NCBI GenBank assembly: GCA_964619885.1
Contig: CAZUGA010000002.1
Location: 62,001 to 126,000 of the forward strand
DNA from: CAZUGA01 sp964619885
GTDB taxonomy: Bacteria > Pseudomonadota > Gammaproteobacteria > Methylococcales > UBA1147
Length of the DNA: 64,000 nucleotides
Direction: 5' to 3'
Shown: positions 46,969 through 56,382 of the stretch, in pieces
How the letters are laid out: each line of letters opens with the position of its first letter
Numbering within the stretch: position 1 is the first letter of the stretch
Made by a program: the position numbers and the translations under genes
The notes under the pieces: model-generated
Seen by the model: only the letters and a program-made list of their open reading frames with translations
What the model was told of the DNA's origin: nothing
The model's database searches: none

Positions 46969-47490
46969 CTAAGCGTTATCCTGTACCGGTTTTGGTTCCG
47001 TATAACTAATTGCGGCAATATAGTAATTTATCAATCCTGCTGGTGTTTGAACTGAAACTTCCTGGTCGAGGCTTTTGTTGAGCAATGCTTTGGCAAGCGG
47101 TGAATCTACGCTGATCCAACGTTTTTTGGTATCGATTTCATCGGGTCCCACAATTCGGTAAGTTGCTCGAATATCATTCTCGTTTTCGATGCTTACCCAA
47201 GCGCCGAAAAAGATTCGGCTGGAATCCGTTGGTATAGCCGATACGACTTTGAGTTCTGGCATTCTCCGCTGTAGATATCGTATGCGACGGTCGATTTCCC
47301 GCAATTCTTTTTTTCTATAAATGTATTCAGCATTTTCAGAACGATCACCCTCCGCAGCGGCAGCAGTTAGCGCGCGAGTTACGTCCGCGCGCCGTTGCCA
47401 AATTTGTTTGGTCTCATTTTCTAAAGCTTTATAACCATTGTCGGTAATGTATAGCGATGGTTTTTCTGTTGGCGGGCGATATCGTCCCAT
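46969..47490 (-). CDS. greB: Transcription elongation factor GreB
   Basis: A 173-residue factor that binds the secondary channel of RNA polymerase and stimulates cleavage of backtracked RNA. The N-terminal coiled coil carries the acidic tip GDRSENAEYIYRKK, diagnostic for GreB. The C-terminal FKBP-like domain is complete (GAWVSIENEND, WISVDSPLAKALLNKSLDQEV). Length and motifs are normal. It is convergent with the TIM-barrel gene and divergent from the 4.5S RNA gene. Confidence 0.96.
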   Translation of the reverse strand: MGRYRPPTEKPSLYITDNGYKALENETKQIWQRRADVTRALTAAAAEGDRSENAEYIYRKKELREIDRRIRYLQRRMPELKVVSAIPTDSSRIFFGAWVSIENENDIRATYRIVGPDEIDTKKRWISVDSPLAKALLNKSLDQEVSVQTPAGLINYYIAAISYTEPKPVQDNA

Positions 47491-47940
47491 TTTAGATCGA
47501 TTTTCCGATATTTTTCTGGATGGTTGGGATAATCCGGCGGGTTACGTTCATGTAAATGATCGATGTCTGAGGTAAGCGTGAAGATATTATACTGGATTGG
47601 CTATTGACCATATCTATAACGCTAGGGATCAGCAAGTGGCGCAATTTATTCGTTAATCAGTAAGAATTGTCTTCTAGACATGATCCGGTAGGAAATATAC
47701 GCCCTGGTATCAAAGAGCGACGCGGTGAGACCAATGGATTGACGTAGAAATACCTTGGTATTCGGGTTATTTGGATTGCCGGTCGGCTCTTCTAAATGGA
47801 TCCAGCGTTAGTTTTCTTTGATGCTCAATTATCTATTTAAATGCCGCTGCTCATCTTGAATATCACGTGCTAATATCGCATAATACGCGGCCTCATTATA
47901 GATCCATTGAATTGCGTTCGACCAAAGTTTCATCCATTAT
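47491..47940. other. Intergenic region, 450 bp, between greB and ffs
   Basis: No gene is supported. It should contain divergent promoters for greB and for the 4.5S RNA. A CATTAT directly before 47941, spaced 17 bp from TTGCGT, is a possible ffs promoter but is weak. Confidence 0.4.
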
Positions 47941-48052
47941 GGTAAGCCGTGTCGGTCCCCCCGCAACGATACGCTGTGAATCCCGTCAGACCCGGAAGGG
48001 AGCAGCGGTAGCAGCGGATTCGTGTGCCGGGGTGTGGCTGGCACGGTCTGCC
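47941..48052 (+). ncRNA. ffs: 4.5S RNA (bacterial signal recognition particle RNA)
   Basis: The 112-nt sequence aligns by eye with E. coli 4.5S RNA. Domain IV is recognised by CCCGCAACG, GTCAGACCCGGAAGG, GAGCAGC and the returning GTGTGCCGGGGTGTGGCTGG. The ends GGTAAGCCGTG and CACGGTCTGCC can pair to close the helix. The RNA binds Ffh and directs nascent membrane proteins to SecYEG. The place just upstream of dnaX matches many Gammaproteobacteria. Exact ends are estimated from the terminal pairing. Confidence 0.93.
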
Positions 48053-48107
48053 GCCCAATTTAGACTGGCAGACGGTTATATCCCCAATATAGAACACTAG
48101 TCAGTGT

Positions 48108-48242
48108 ATGAAAGCTCCTAACGCTTATCACCGTGAAGCGCGTCTTATTGGCTCTATCGTACTGTTTACGCGTAAAATTAAAGATAGCGATAGTGTGGAT
48201 AAAAATGCCATTGAATTATTGAATAGTTTGTTGAGTTATTGA
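48108..48242 (+). CDS. Possible 44-residue peptide coupled to dnaX
   Basis: A frame from ATG 48108 to TGA 48240-48242 encodes 44 residues beginning MKAPNAYHREARLIGSIVLF. Its stop overlaps the dnaX start as TGATG, a classic coupling arrangement. The composition looks protein-like, with an amphipathic first half and an acidic second half. No ribosome site is evident and no family was recognised. It could be a genuine microprotein or a chance frame. Confidence 0.4.
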   Translation: MKAPNAYHREARLIGSIVLFTRKIKDSDSVDKNAIELLNSLLSY

Positions 48243-49858
48243 TGGGCTATCTGGTACTCGCACGCAAGTGGCGACCGCATAATTTTAGTCAAGTGATCGG
48301 GCAAGGTCATGTCGTTACCGCATTAACGAATGCGCTAACAAATGACCGTATACACCATGCTTATCTGTTTACCGGGACCCGCGGCGTTGGTAAAACGACG
48401 ATTGCACGTATTCTTGCCAAAGCTTTGAATTGCGAGAATCGCGTCGATTTCGATCCTTGTGATCGCTGCTCGGTTTGCCAGGACATAGACGCTGGGCGAT
48501 TTGTTGACCTGATTGAAGTTGATGCCGCGTCGCGGACCAAGGTTGAGGATACGCGGGAACTGCTGGACAACGTCCAATACGCACCAACCAAAGGTCGTTT
48601 CAAAGTTTATTTGATCGATGAAGTGCATATGCTATCTGGGCATAGTTTTAATGCTCTACTCAAAACCTTGGAAGAGCCGCCACCGCATGTCAAGTTTCTG
48701 TTGGCTACGACCGATCCTCAGAAAATACCAGTCACGGTTTTATCCAGGTGCCTGCAATTTAATCTCAAATCTTTACAGCCTAATGAGATAGCGCAGCAGA
48801 TCAATGTCATATTGGATGATGAAAAAATTGAATGTGATGAACGTTCTTTATATTCATTAGCCGACGCGGCGCAAGGTAGTATGCGTGATGGTCTTAGTTT
48901 GCTGGACCAAGCGATAGTGTACTGCGGTGGATCAATAACAGGTGACAAGGTTGATGTTATGTTGGGGGCTGTTGCCCACCGTCCTGTTTGGGAATTGCTG
49001 GAGTATCTGCATAATTCCGATGCGGCCGGTTTGCTCGATAGCATTAACGAGTTGGCTGACTACTGTCCTAATTTCGCTAACCTACTACAACATTTGTTGT
49101 CGACGTTACACAAAATAGCGTTGATTCAGGCTGTACCCGATATTGATCGCGAGCAAAGAGATTCTCAGGCGTTGTCGGAGTTGGCGACCCGTATGAGTCA
49201 GGAAGATGTTCAGTTGTATTATCAAATCGGCTTGATTGGACAGCGGGATTTAAAATGGGCTCCGGACCCTCAAAGTGGCTTTGAAATGGTGCTGCTTAGA
49301 ATGTTGGCATTTAAGCCTGTTGATGAGTCGAATAACAAAATGGAGAAGCGCCACAACTCGCACGACCGTTCTGTTCCAGAACCGCAGGTCAAACAAGGTG
49401 CTGTATCGCAAGAGATACCGGCTAAAGCAATTTCAAATGATAGTATCGAAAACTCGGAACCCAAAATTACTATAAAGAGTTCGTGGTTTGAAATCGTAGC
49501 GGCCATGGGGATTACAGGAATGGCTAGAGAGTTGGCTAACAATAGTGTATTGCGCAGCATTGATGATAAGCTTTGTACATTATTGTTAGATGCGGGCCAC
49601 GAGCAATTGCGCAGTAAACGGGTTGAAGACCGGTTGCAAAGCGCGCTGCAAGCATACTATAAAAAGCCGTTAAAGCTCGTTATCCAGGTTGGTGATAGTG
49701 TTGGCGAGACGCCCGCAATGACTTTGTCTAAGCAGCATGAAAAGCGGCAGCGCAAGGCCGAGACCGCGATGACTGAAGACGCCAATGTGCGTGCGTTAGC
49801 GGAAGCATTTGATGCACAAATTATCCCTGGTTCCACCGAACCGCTGGGTAATGATTAA
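48242..49858 (+). CDS. dnaX: DNA polymerase III subunit gamma/tau
   Basis: A 538-residue clamp-loader ATPase. Walker A is GTRGVGKTT, the zinc ligands follow the pattern C-x8-C-x2-C-x2-C (CENRVDFDPCDRCSVC), the DEVH box is in LIDEVHMLSG, and the sensor and collar regions follow. The tau-specific C-terminus is shorter than in E. coli (about 538 versus 643 aa), and no A-rich slippery site was seen. ATG 48242 (MGYLVLARKWRP) matches the family start better than the preceding TTG. It leads the dnaX-ybaB-recR operon. Confidence 0.96.
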   Translation: MGYLVLARKWRPHNFSQVIGQGHVVTALTNALTNDRIHHAYLFTGTRGVGKTTIARILAKALNCENRVDFDPCDRCSVCQDIDAGRFVDLIEVDAASRTKVEDTRELLDNVQYAPTKGRFKVYLIDEVHMLSGHSFNALLKTLEEPPPHVKFLLATTDPQKIPVTVLSRCLQFNLKSLQPNEIAQQINVILDDEKIECDERSLYSLADAAQGSMRDGLSLLDQAIVYCGGSITGDKVDVMLGAVAHRPVWELLEYLHNSDAAGLLDSINELADYCPNFANLLQHLLSTLHKIALIQAVPDIDREQRDSQALSELATRMSQEDVQLYYQIGLIGQRDLKWAPDPQSGFEMVLLRMLAFKPVDESNNKMEKRHNSHDRSVPEPQVKQGAVSQEIPAKAISNDSIENSEPKITIKSSWFEIVAAMGITGMARELANNSVLRSIDDKLCTLLLDAGHEQLRSKRVEDRLQSALQAYYKKPLKLVIQVGDSVGETPAMTLSKQHEKRQRKAETAMTEDANVRALAEAFDAQIIPGSTEPLGND

Positions 49859-49878
49859 ACCATCTGTGGAGTAAAATT

Positions 49879-50202
49879 ATGAAGAATCCTTTGGGAAATA
49901 TTATGCAGCAAGCGCAGGAAATGCAGGAGAATTTTCAAAAAGCGCAGGCCGAACTGGCGGAAATGGAGGTGTCGGGTGAATCGGGAGGCGGATTAGTAAA
50001 AATCGTAATGAGCGGAAAGCGCCAAGTCCGCAACATCAGTTTAGATGACAGCTTGTTGGGTGACGATAGAGATATGCTTGAAGATCTGATCGCGGCAGCG
50101 TTTAATGATGCGGTGAATAGGGTCGACAAAATGAAACAAGAGAAATTGGCTGGCCTGACCGCAGGATTACAAATGCCCGGCGGTTTTAAAATGCCGTTTT
50201 AA
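49879..50202 (+). CDS. ybaB: YbaB/EbfC nucleoid-associated protein
   Basis: A 107-residue DNA-binding protein of the YbaB/EbfC family, starting MKNPLGNIMQQAQEMQENFQ. The central ESGGGLVKIVMSGKRQVRNI and the acidic DDRDMLEDLIAAAFNDA helix are typical. The family forms homodimers that bind DNA and influence nucleoid structure. It lies 20 bp after dnaX and 9 bp before recR, the standard order. Confidence 0.95.
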   Translation: MKNPLGNIMQQAQEMQENFQKAQAELAEMEVSGESGGGLVKIVMSGKRQVRNISLDDSLLGDDRDMLEDLIAAAFNDAVNRVDKMKQEKLAGLTAGLQMPGGFKMPF

Positions 50203-50211
50203 GTCATTGAC

Positions 50212-50805
50212 GTGCAATCAGGTTTAGTACAACAATTGATGATGGCTTTGCGTTGTTTGCCGGGTGTAGGTTCGAAAACCGCCCAGAGAATGACTTTTTA
50301 CCTGCTGCAGCGTGACAGAGAAGGTGCAAGGTTGTTGGCCGAAAAATTGTTGGAGGCGATTGAGCGGGTGGGGCAATGTTGTCGTTGCAGAACTTTGACT
50401 GAAAATAGTGTGTGCGCGCTGTGCAGTGATGTTTCGCGAGATGCTTCGACATTGTGTATTGTAGAAACGCCGGCGGATGTTCTTGCCGTGGACCAAGCAA
50501 CAATATTCAACGGTAACTTTTTTGTATTGCATGGTCATCTGTCTCCGTTAGATGGGATCGGGCCGGATGAATTGGGTATGGATTTGTTGGAAAATTTGAT
50601 GAAGTCGGATGGGCTTAGCGAGCTGATTCTGGCGACAAACACAACAGTTGAAGGTGAAGCGACCGCACACTACATCAGTGAGATGGCGCAACGTCACAAC
50701 TTGAAAGCGACACGTATTGCGCATGGGGTGCCGTTGGGTGGTGAACTGGAGTATATTGACAGTGGCACTCTGTCTCATGCATTTAGTGGGCGCAAGGTAT
50801 TTTGA
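50212..50805 (+). CDS. recR: Recombination mediator protein RecR
   Basis: A 197-residue protein acting with RecF/RecO to load RecA at gaps. The N-terminal helix-hairpin-helix (LPGVGSKTAQRMTFYLL), the zinc finger CCRCRTLTENSVCALC and the Toprim domain (IVETPADVLAVDQ, then HGHLSPLDGIGPDEL) are all present. Translation starts at GTG 50212, 9 bp after ybaB. Length is normal. Confidence 0.96.
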   Translation: MQSGLVQQLMMALRCLPGVGSKTAQRMTFYLLQRDREGARLLAEKLLEAIERVGQCCRCRTLTENSVCALCSDVSRDASTLCIVETPADVLAVDQATIFNGNFFVLHGHLSPLDGIGPDELGMDLLENLMKSDGLSELILATNTTVEGEATAHYISEMAQRHNLKATRIAHGVPLGGELEYIDSGTLSHAFSGRKVF

Positions 50806-50884
50806 TTGCTGCGTAATTTGGGTTGTGGCAGGCCACTTGATGGATGTTAAAACTTAGATATTGCCACGGCTTCGAGGTTCGGAT

Positions 50885-51223
50885 ATGACAGATTGTTTGT
50901 TTTGCAAAATGGTTAGTGGCGAGATCAAACCTGATTTAGTCTACGAAAATGGTCGAATTCTGGCTTTTAGAGATATCAATCCTCAAGCGCCGGTTCATGT
51001 GTTGATTATTCCCAAACAACATGTCGCAACAATGAACGAATTAAGCGACCCTATTTTGGCCGGTGAATTGCTGCTTGTAACACAAAAAATAGCCGAATTA
51101 GAGGGTTTGTCTGAGGATGGATACAGAATCGTCGTTAACTGCAATTGGGACGGGGGGCAGGAAGTTTATCACTTGCATTTACACCTGGTCGGTGGCAGAC
51201 GATTAACCTGGCCACCGGGCTAG
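50885..51223 (+). CDS. HIT-family nucleotide hydrolase (HinT-like)
   Basis: A 112-residue histidine-triad protein that hydrolyses phosphoramidate or related bonds on nucleotides. The N-terminal CLFCKMVSGEI block and the catalytic triad HLHLHLVGGR are intact. ATG 50885 with GAGG eight bases upstream is preferred over the upstream TTG. It follows recR by about 80 bp and is convergent with rsgA. Confidence 0.93.
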   Translation: MTDCLFCKMVSGEIKPDLVYENGRILAFRDINPQAPVHVLIIPKQHVATMNELSDPILAGELLLVTQKIAELEGLSEDGYRIVVNCNWDGGQEVYHLHLHLVGGRRLTWPPG

Positions 51224-51262
51224 AAAGTTTGCATAATCCAATCAAGATTCGCTTATTCGATT

Positions 51263-52201
51263 TTATCCGGCATTCGTCACCAGTTTACTACGCAGTTTTC
51301 TGAATCGATCGTAGCGGCTAATTTCTATTTTACCGTGGTCAATCGCAGCGACTACCGCGCAGCCTTTATCGTCAAGATGGCGACAGTCGTTGAACTTACA
51401 GTGTGGGATGTAATCTTGAAATTCACGGTACCCGTAAGCCAAGTCTGCTGCTGAGATATTGCTAAGTCCAAATACCGAGACTCCCGGGCTATCGATAAGG
51501 CGTCCCCCGTCTGGAAGATTATAGAGCTTAGCGGTGGTGGTGGTATGTTTGCCGTGATGACTGCTATGGGATAGTGTCCCTGTCTTTAGATTTTTGTCTG
51601 GAAGAACCGCATTGGTTAAAGACGATTTTCCGACGCCGGATTGTCCGGCTAACATGCTTGTGCGGTTTTTTAACGTGCGTTTAAATTGGCCAAGACCAAA
51701 TTTGGATTTGGCGCTAATGGGGAGAACTTCGTAACCGATTCGATGATAGAGATCCAGTGCGAATTCCAACTGTTGATCCTTAATATCCAAATCAATCTTG
51801 TTGTATACGAGAAGGGCTTTTATCGAGTGGTTTTCACAGTTTACAAGGTATTGGTCGACTAATAATAAGTCACACCTAGGTCGAGCAGAGAATACGACTA
51901 GAACCTGATCCAGGTTAGCTGCAACCGGACGGGATTTGCTGTTGCCGGAGGGGCGGCTTAGCAACGATACGCGGGGTAGAAGTTTTACGATTAATCCTAA
52001 ATTACCCTCCGTGGGTTCCCATAACACCCGGTCTCCAACCGTCATTAACCCTAAACGTCGTCTTGTATGACACAAGACAACATCGCCATCGGCGGTTTCT
52101 ACGGCAAGAGATTTACCTAAATGACTCACAACCAAACCCTCTGCCATATCGTCAGTTTTGGTTCGGTTATTCTTATTCGTCTTCGAACGTTTGACGTTCA
52201 T
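51263..52201 (-). CDS. rsgA: Ribosome small-subunit GTPase RsgA
   Basis: A 312-residue circularly permuted GTPase assisting late 30S maturation. The OB-fold N-terminus is followed by the permuted GTP motifs: G4 YNKIDL comes before G1 GQSGVGKSSL and G3 DSPG. The C-terminal zinc-binding segment reads CKFNDCRHLDDKGC. The basic N-terminal leader (RSKTNKNNR) is typical. It is divergent from nothing nearby and shares its strand with the M48 peptidase; orn lies beyond, as in many Gammaproteobacteria. Confidence 0.96.
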   Translation of the reverse strand: MNVKRSKTNKNNRTKTDDMAEGLVVSHLGKSLAVETADGDVVLCHTRRRLGLMTVGDRVLWEPTEGNLGLIVKLLPRVSLLSRPSGNSKSRPVAANLDQVLVVFSARPRCDLLLVDQYLVNCENHSIKALLVYNKIDLDIKDQQLEFALDLYHRIGYEVLPISAKSKFGLGQFKRTLKNRTSMLAGQSGVGKSSLTNAVLPDKNLKTGTLSHSSHHGKHTTTTAKLYNLPDGGRLIDSPGVSVFGLSNISAADLAYGYREFQDYIPHCKFNDCRHLDDKGCAVVAAIDHGKIEISRYDRFRKLRSKLVTNAG

Positions 52202-52287
52202 GTTATAAAAATTGGTGCGACAATTGCGATAGGATCACTCGGTACGTATGTAGTGTATTTAAGCGTGCTGAATAGATAGTAGTTTCT

Positions 52288-53535
52288 CTAATTGACGGGT
52301 TTGCTCGACAAATTCGCGATTCGTACCGCAGCCGGTGGGTGGCTATAGTGAAAGGCGGTATAAACTGGGTCGGGCGTCAATGTGCTCGCGTTATCCCGAT
52401 ATAGTTTTACCAAAGCGCTTATTAGTGCGCTAGGTTTGGCAAAATTAGAGGCGAAATCGTCTGCCTCAAATTCGTGTTTACGTTGCACATAAGTTCGTAT
52501 CGGTTTAAAGAAAAGCGTAAATACAGGGGATACCAGGGTGAATAGTAATAGCGCCGAGGCGTTTGACGGATGGAATACACCGAGTCCGAAATAGAACCAC
52601 GTTTGTGTGGATAACCAACCCAGCAGTGCAAATCCCAATAAGCTGTAGAGAGCGCCAGCTACCAGCATTTTGATAACATGTTTGCGCTTAAAATGGCCCA
52701 GTTCGTGGGCGAGTACCGCCTCTATTTCTTCTGGTTCCAATGCTTCTATCAGAGTATCGAAAAATACGATACGTTTGTTACTACCAAAACCGGTAAAGTA
52801 TGCGTTACCGTGGCCAGAACGGCGCGAACCGTCCATCACAAATATCCCATTACTGCTGAACCCACAGCGCTGCAAGAGCGATTCTATCCTAGTTTTCAAG
52901 CCATCGTTGTCCAGCGGAGTAAATTTGTTGAATAATGGCGCGATAAATGTCGGGTAGGCCCAGCTCATTATTAGCGAGAAAGTGATCAATATGGCCCATG
53001 CCGGTAGCCACCATAGAGGTCCTACGTTTTCCATAATCCATAGGAGTGTTATTAGTAAAGGCGCACCAATTATAAATCCTAGGCTTACTTGTAGTGCTTG
53101 GTCGACAAAGAATTGTTTGGGTGTGCTCCGATTAAAGCCATATTTCGATTCCACCGAAAAGGTCTGGTAAATGTCCAAGGGAAGTTCGGTAATATAAGAG
53201 ATAAAAAAAATAGTAAGTATTACCCCGGTACCGATGAATACCGGTGGTAGCTGTAATTTGGACCATACAAGCGATACCAGGTCAATGCAGCCACCCAAGG
53301 TGAATACCAACAACAGTAACATGCCGATAGCTCCATTTATTTTGCTCAATTGAGTCTTTTCTATCGTATAATCTGCTGCCTTGTGGTGGGCGTCGAGGCT
53401 AATCGTGTCCTTAAATGCGTCGGGGACTGATTTTCGGTTTAAGTCGATATACTCGATTTGACGCCGCGATAACCAAAATTGAAGGGCGTATGAAACAGCA
53501 ATTGCAAATAGAAAAAGATATGTCAGTGTATTCAT
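52288..53535 (-). CDS. M48 family (Ste24-like) membrane zinc metallopeptidase
   Basis: A 415-residue integral-membrane peptidase. The zinc motif HELGH is in AVLAHELGHFKRKH, and the third ligand glutamate lies in the EFEADDFA block. Around seven hydrophobic segments and the N-terminal extension match CAAX prenyl protease 1 / Ste24-type enzymes. In bacteria these probably process or degrade membrane proteins. It is divergent from orn and 86 bp from rsgA. Confidence 0.93.
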   Translation of the reverse strand: MNTLTYLFLFAIAVSYALQFWLSRRQIEYIDLNRKSVPDAFKDTISLDAHHKAADYTIEKTQLSKINGAIGMLLLLVFTLGGCIDLVSLVWSKLQLPPVFIGTGVILTIFFISYITELPLDIYQTFSVESKYGFNRSTPKQFFVDQALQVSLGFIIGAPLLITLLWIMENVGPLWWLPAWAILITFSLIMSWAYPTFIAPLFNKFTPLDNDGLKTRIESLLQRCGFSSNGIFVMDGSRRSGHGNAYFTGFGSNKRIVFFDTLIEALEPEEIEAVLAHELGHFKRKHVIKMLVAGALYSLLGFALLGWLSTQTWFYFGLGVFHPSNASALLLFTLVSPVFTLFFKPIRTYVQRKHEFEADDFASNFAKPSALISALVKLYRDNASTLTPDPVYTAFHYSHPPAAVRIANLSSKPVN

Positions 53536-53619
53536 TTTCGGTTTTGTATGATTTGGGATCCGCTCTACAGGTTAGCGTTTGCTACAATGGCTGACAAGCC
53601 CAATAACGATGGATGTGAT

Positions 53620-54174
53620 ATGCAACATGACCCGTTGAACCTAATATGGATCGATCTGGAAATGACCGGTCTTGATCCTGATAATGATTTAATCATCGAA
53701 ATCGCAACCGTTGTGACGGATAAGCAATTGAATATTTTGCAGCAAGGACCTGTTATTTCTGTTAAACAGTCAAGGACTGTTTTGGACAAGATGGATGCAT
53801 GGAACCAAAAACATCATGGTCAGTCGGGTCTTATTGATAGAGTCTTAAATAGCAATGTGACTGAACGAGACGCCGAAATTCAAACGCTTGATTTTTTGAG
53901 AACATGGATCCCTGATGGAAAATCACCCATGTGTGGCAACAGTATTTGTCAAGATCGTCGATTTTTACATCGCGGTATGCCGGAATTAGAAAAATTCTTT
54001 CACTACCGTAACTTGGATGTGTCCACAATAAAAGAATTAGTGAACAGATGGGCACCCGATTTAAAATCTGGTTTTAAAAAACAGGCGGCCCATGTAGCAC
54101 TCGATGATATTTTAGAATCGATCAATGAACTGAGGTATTACCGAGAACATTTTTTTGCGGTTGATGGTTTTTAG
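53620..54174 (+). CDS. orn: Oligoribonuclease
   Basis: A DEDDh 3'-5' exonuclease (184 aa from ATG 53620) that degrades 2-5-mer RNAs and the pGpG produced from cyclic di-GMP, relevant to the two GGDEF-EAL proteins in this window. Motifs: IWIDLEMTGLDP (D-x-E), the central aspartate in MCGNSICQDRRF, and the H-x4-D end in HVALDDILESINELRYYR. ATG 53587 would add 11 residues; ATG 53620 has GGATG close by and fits the family start. Confidence 0.95.
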   Translation: MQHDPLNLIWIDLEMTGLDPDNDLIIEIATVVTDKQLNILQQGPVISVKQSRTVLDKMDAWNQKHHGQSGLIDRVLNSNVTERDAEIQTLDFLRTWIPDGKSPMCGNSICQDRRFLHRGMPELEKFFHYRNLDVSTIKELVNRWAPDLKSGFKKQAAHVALDDILESINELRYYREHFFAVDGF

Positions 54175-54481
54175 AGTGGACTCAAACTCATAAACCGGCT
54201 AGACCTAGAGATATATCAAACATACCCTGCCTGAGCATATTTCACACGCTTGAACTTGTTAACCTATGGAGACGCGGGGTAGTGCAATGGCAATTTGGTC
54301 CTCGAATGTATCCGTGTTTGACATGACTGACTCAGATTTGTGCATGCTGTTAGTGGTGGGGGTGACCAAGGTATTGAATATTATCTAGTTTTAGCTTTTA
54401 TGGAAAATATTGTATGCAAATAGATGAGTTTAAAACCGCAGACTGATACTATTGCATCTACCGAAACAAAGACCTTAAAAA
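54175..54481. other. Intergenic region, 307 bp, nothing recognised
   Basis: No gene, RNA or hairpin with a T-run was found between orn and the SYLF gene. Confidence 0.5.
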
Positions 54482-55180
54482 ATGGATTGTCAGATGCCAA
54501 GAATCAGATTGATTTTGAGCGTGGGTGTTACATTGTTGTTGTTTGTATTGGCGAATTTTTCGCCGGTCAATGCGTCCGAAGAGGCCGGTGCCCGGCAACT
54601 GGTCGAGGATGCGCAAGTTACTTTGCAGCATTTTATGGGTGATCCGGAGTTGGAGAAATTTCGGATATTGGCCAAGCAATCTATGGGCTTATTTATTGCA
54701 CCGCAAGTCTGGGAAGTGGGTGTGGGAATCGGAGGATCCGTTGGCAAAGGGTTGTTGGTTATTCGAGATAAGGTAACAGGCCAATGGCGCGGCCCGGCAT
54801 TTTATTCGCTTGGTTCGGCGACCTTGGGGCTGCAATTGGGCGTAAAAAAATCTGAAGTTGTGTTGCTAATTATGAATCAAGGCGGGGTCAACGCAATGTT
54901 GAGTTCCGGACTGAAATTGGGGGCTGGTGCCAGTGTAGCTGCGGGCCCGGTAGGCAAAGGAGCCGCAGTCTCAACGGCGGATATTTTGTCTTATTCTCGT
55001 GCAAAAGGTGTGTTTGGTGGTCTTTCATTGACTGGGGAAGTCCTGTCGGTGAATGTTCCATTAAATAAAGAATATTATGGTCGTACGGTTGATTCGGTCG
55101 ATATATTGATACGCGATGATCTGGCCAATGAACAGTCGATTCCGTTGTTGTCTTTGATCAATGATGCTACGGGGGGCTAA
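54482..55180 (+). CDS. SYLF-domain (Ysc84-like) exported protein
   Basis: A 232-residue protein with a signal peptide (about 1-31, ending NASEE region) and a SYLF lipid-binding domain: LAKQSMGLFIAPQVWEVGVGIGG, QWRGPAFYSLGSATLGLQLG, and VVLLIMNQGGVNAMLSSGLKLG. The family binds lipids (phosphoinositides in eukaryotes). A periplasmic envelope role is likely here. ATG 54482 or ATG 54494 (MPRIRL) are both possible. It is followed by an OmpA-type lipoprotein and the mla genes, forming an envelope-related group. Confidence 0.9.
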   Translation: MDCQMPRIRLILSVGVTLLLFVLANFSPVNASEEAGARQLVEDAQVTLQHFMGDPELEKFRILAKQSMGLFIAPQVWEVGVGIGGSVGKGLLVIRDKVTGQWRGPAFYSLGSATLGLQLGVKKSEVVLLIMNQGGVNAMLSSGLKLGAGASVAAGPVGKGAAVSTADILSYSRAKGVFGGLSLTGEVLSVNVPLNKEYYGRTVDSVDILIRDDLANEQSIPLLSLINDATGG

Positions 55181-55390
55181 AACGAATTTTATTGGGGGTG
55201 GGTACGTCGACTTAAGTTTTTTTATTACAAATTGTATTTTTGAAGAAATTGCCTTAACAAACCGCTCTATAGGGTTTATTTACAAGCTAAACCAGGATAC
55301 AATCTGTACGAAGCGAAGCATGCTTGTTTCTCTTAGGTTCGTTAGTACAGACCGGTTTCTTCAAAATAAAGCAAGAGAAGGAGTGCAAAA

Positions 55391-56119
55391 GTGAAAAAAA
55401 TTATGTGTGTTGTTGGGGTGGGGGTGGCTTTGGCCGTTAGTGGTTGTTCCCATGTACCGTCTGGTCAAATTCAAGAATTAGAGAATTCTATCGCAAATAC
55501 CCAAGGGGGGAACTTTGGGACATTTATGACGCAGGGTCATAATTGTGCGGATAATCTATATCATGCGAATTTGCATCTTTCGGAAGGAAAGCGTGTAGAT
55601 GGTAAATTCATGAACAGTGCAGGCAATGAAATTAGTGAAGGCACGACTCATGCGAATCAAGCCTCTGGCGAGTGCGCTAAAGCCGAGCAAGCGCTAAGCG
55701 CTTATATCGATGAAAAGCTTTCTCCGTTAGAAGCTCGTGTAGCCCGTCTCGAAAGTTTTCATAAAGAAATCGAAACCAGTATCCGATTAGAGGGTATTTT
55801 CTTTGCTTTCAATAAATCTAATTTGAATGCAGAGTCTAGAGCGTATCTGGATACGGTGATTTTGCCAGAACTGCAAAGCAGGGGACCGAACACTCAGGTT
55901 GAGATAGCTGGCTATACCGATAGTATCGGGTCTTATGATTACAATATAGGCTTATCGGAAAGACGTGCTCAATCTGTTCATGACTACTTGGTTTCCAAGG
56001 GCGTTAACGATGCGAATATTAGTGCAAAAGGTTTTGGACCGGATGATCCGGTTGCGACCAACGATACTGATATTGGCCGCGCGAAAAATCGTCGTGTAGA
56101 GCTGCATATCTTCAAATAA
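55391..56119 (+). CDS. OmpA-family peptidoglycan-binding lipoprotein
   Basis: A 242-residue lipoprotein. The signal peptide ends in lipobox VSGC (Cys19 or so), then a helical spacer, then a C-terminal OmpA-like domain with the peptidoglycan-binding pattern GYTDSIGSYDYNIGLSERRA. It should tether the outer membrane to peptidoglycan. It starts at GTG 55391 with AAGGAG upstream. A strong intrinsic terminator follows at 56151. Confidence 0.93.
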   Translation: MKKIMCVVGVGVALAVSGCSHVPSGQIQELENSIANTQGGNFGTFMTQGHNCADNLYHANLHLSEGKRVDGKFMNSAGNEISEGTTHANQASGECAKAEQALSAYIDEKLSPLEARVARLESFHKEIETSIRLEGIFFAFNKSNLNAESRAYLDTVILPELQSRGPNTQVEIAGYTDSIGSYDYNIGLSERRAQSVHDYLVSKGVNDANISAKGFGPDDPVATNDTDIGRAKNRRVELHIFK

Positions 56120-56150
56120 ATGCTGTAGCTGTTATCGCAGCAACGATTTG

Positions 56151-56185
56151 AAAAGGGTGGGGTGCAAGGCACCCCACCCTTTTTT
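56151..56185 (+). terminator. Strong intrinsic terminator after the OmpA lipoprotein
   Basis: A perfect 15-bp stem (56151-56165 with 56169-56183) with an AAG loop and a following run of T. The core is GGGTGGGGTGC. It closes the OmpA-family transcription unit and separates it from mlaE. Confidence 0.9.
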
Positions 56186-56382
56186 AGTTGTCTATTAGAA
56201 AATTACTGAAGTATTTCTCTTTTACTGTAGGGATTTGGGGGCAATCAGTGTATTGTTCAAAAGTGCCCATACATCCGCAAATTTTTGTACTTACAAGCCC
56301 AGTTTCGTTATAGGGCTATCCACGTTAATCATATCGCTATATTCAATGCCCTTTGTGACCAGAAGGTAGAGATATTGCCAAA

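Noticed and set aside
47867..48100. Protein-coding frame across the 4.5S RNA
   Set aside because: It overlaps the recognised RNA gene and has no family likeness.
48242..49858. Programmed frameshift in dnaX
   Set aside because: No A-rich slippery heptamer with a following stem was seen.
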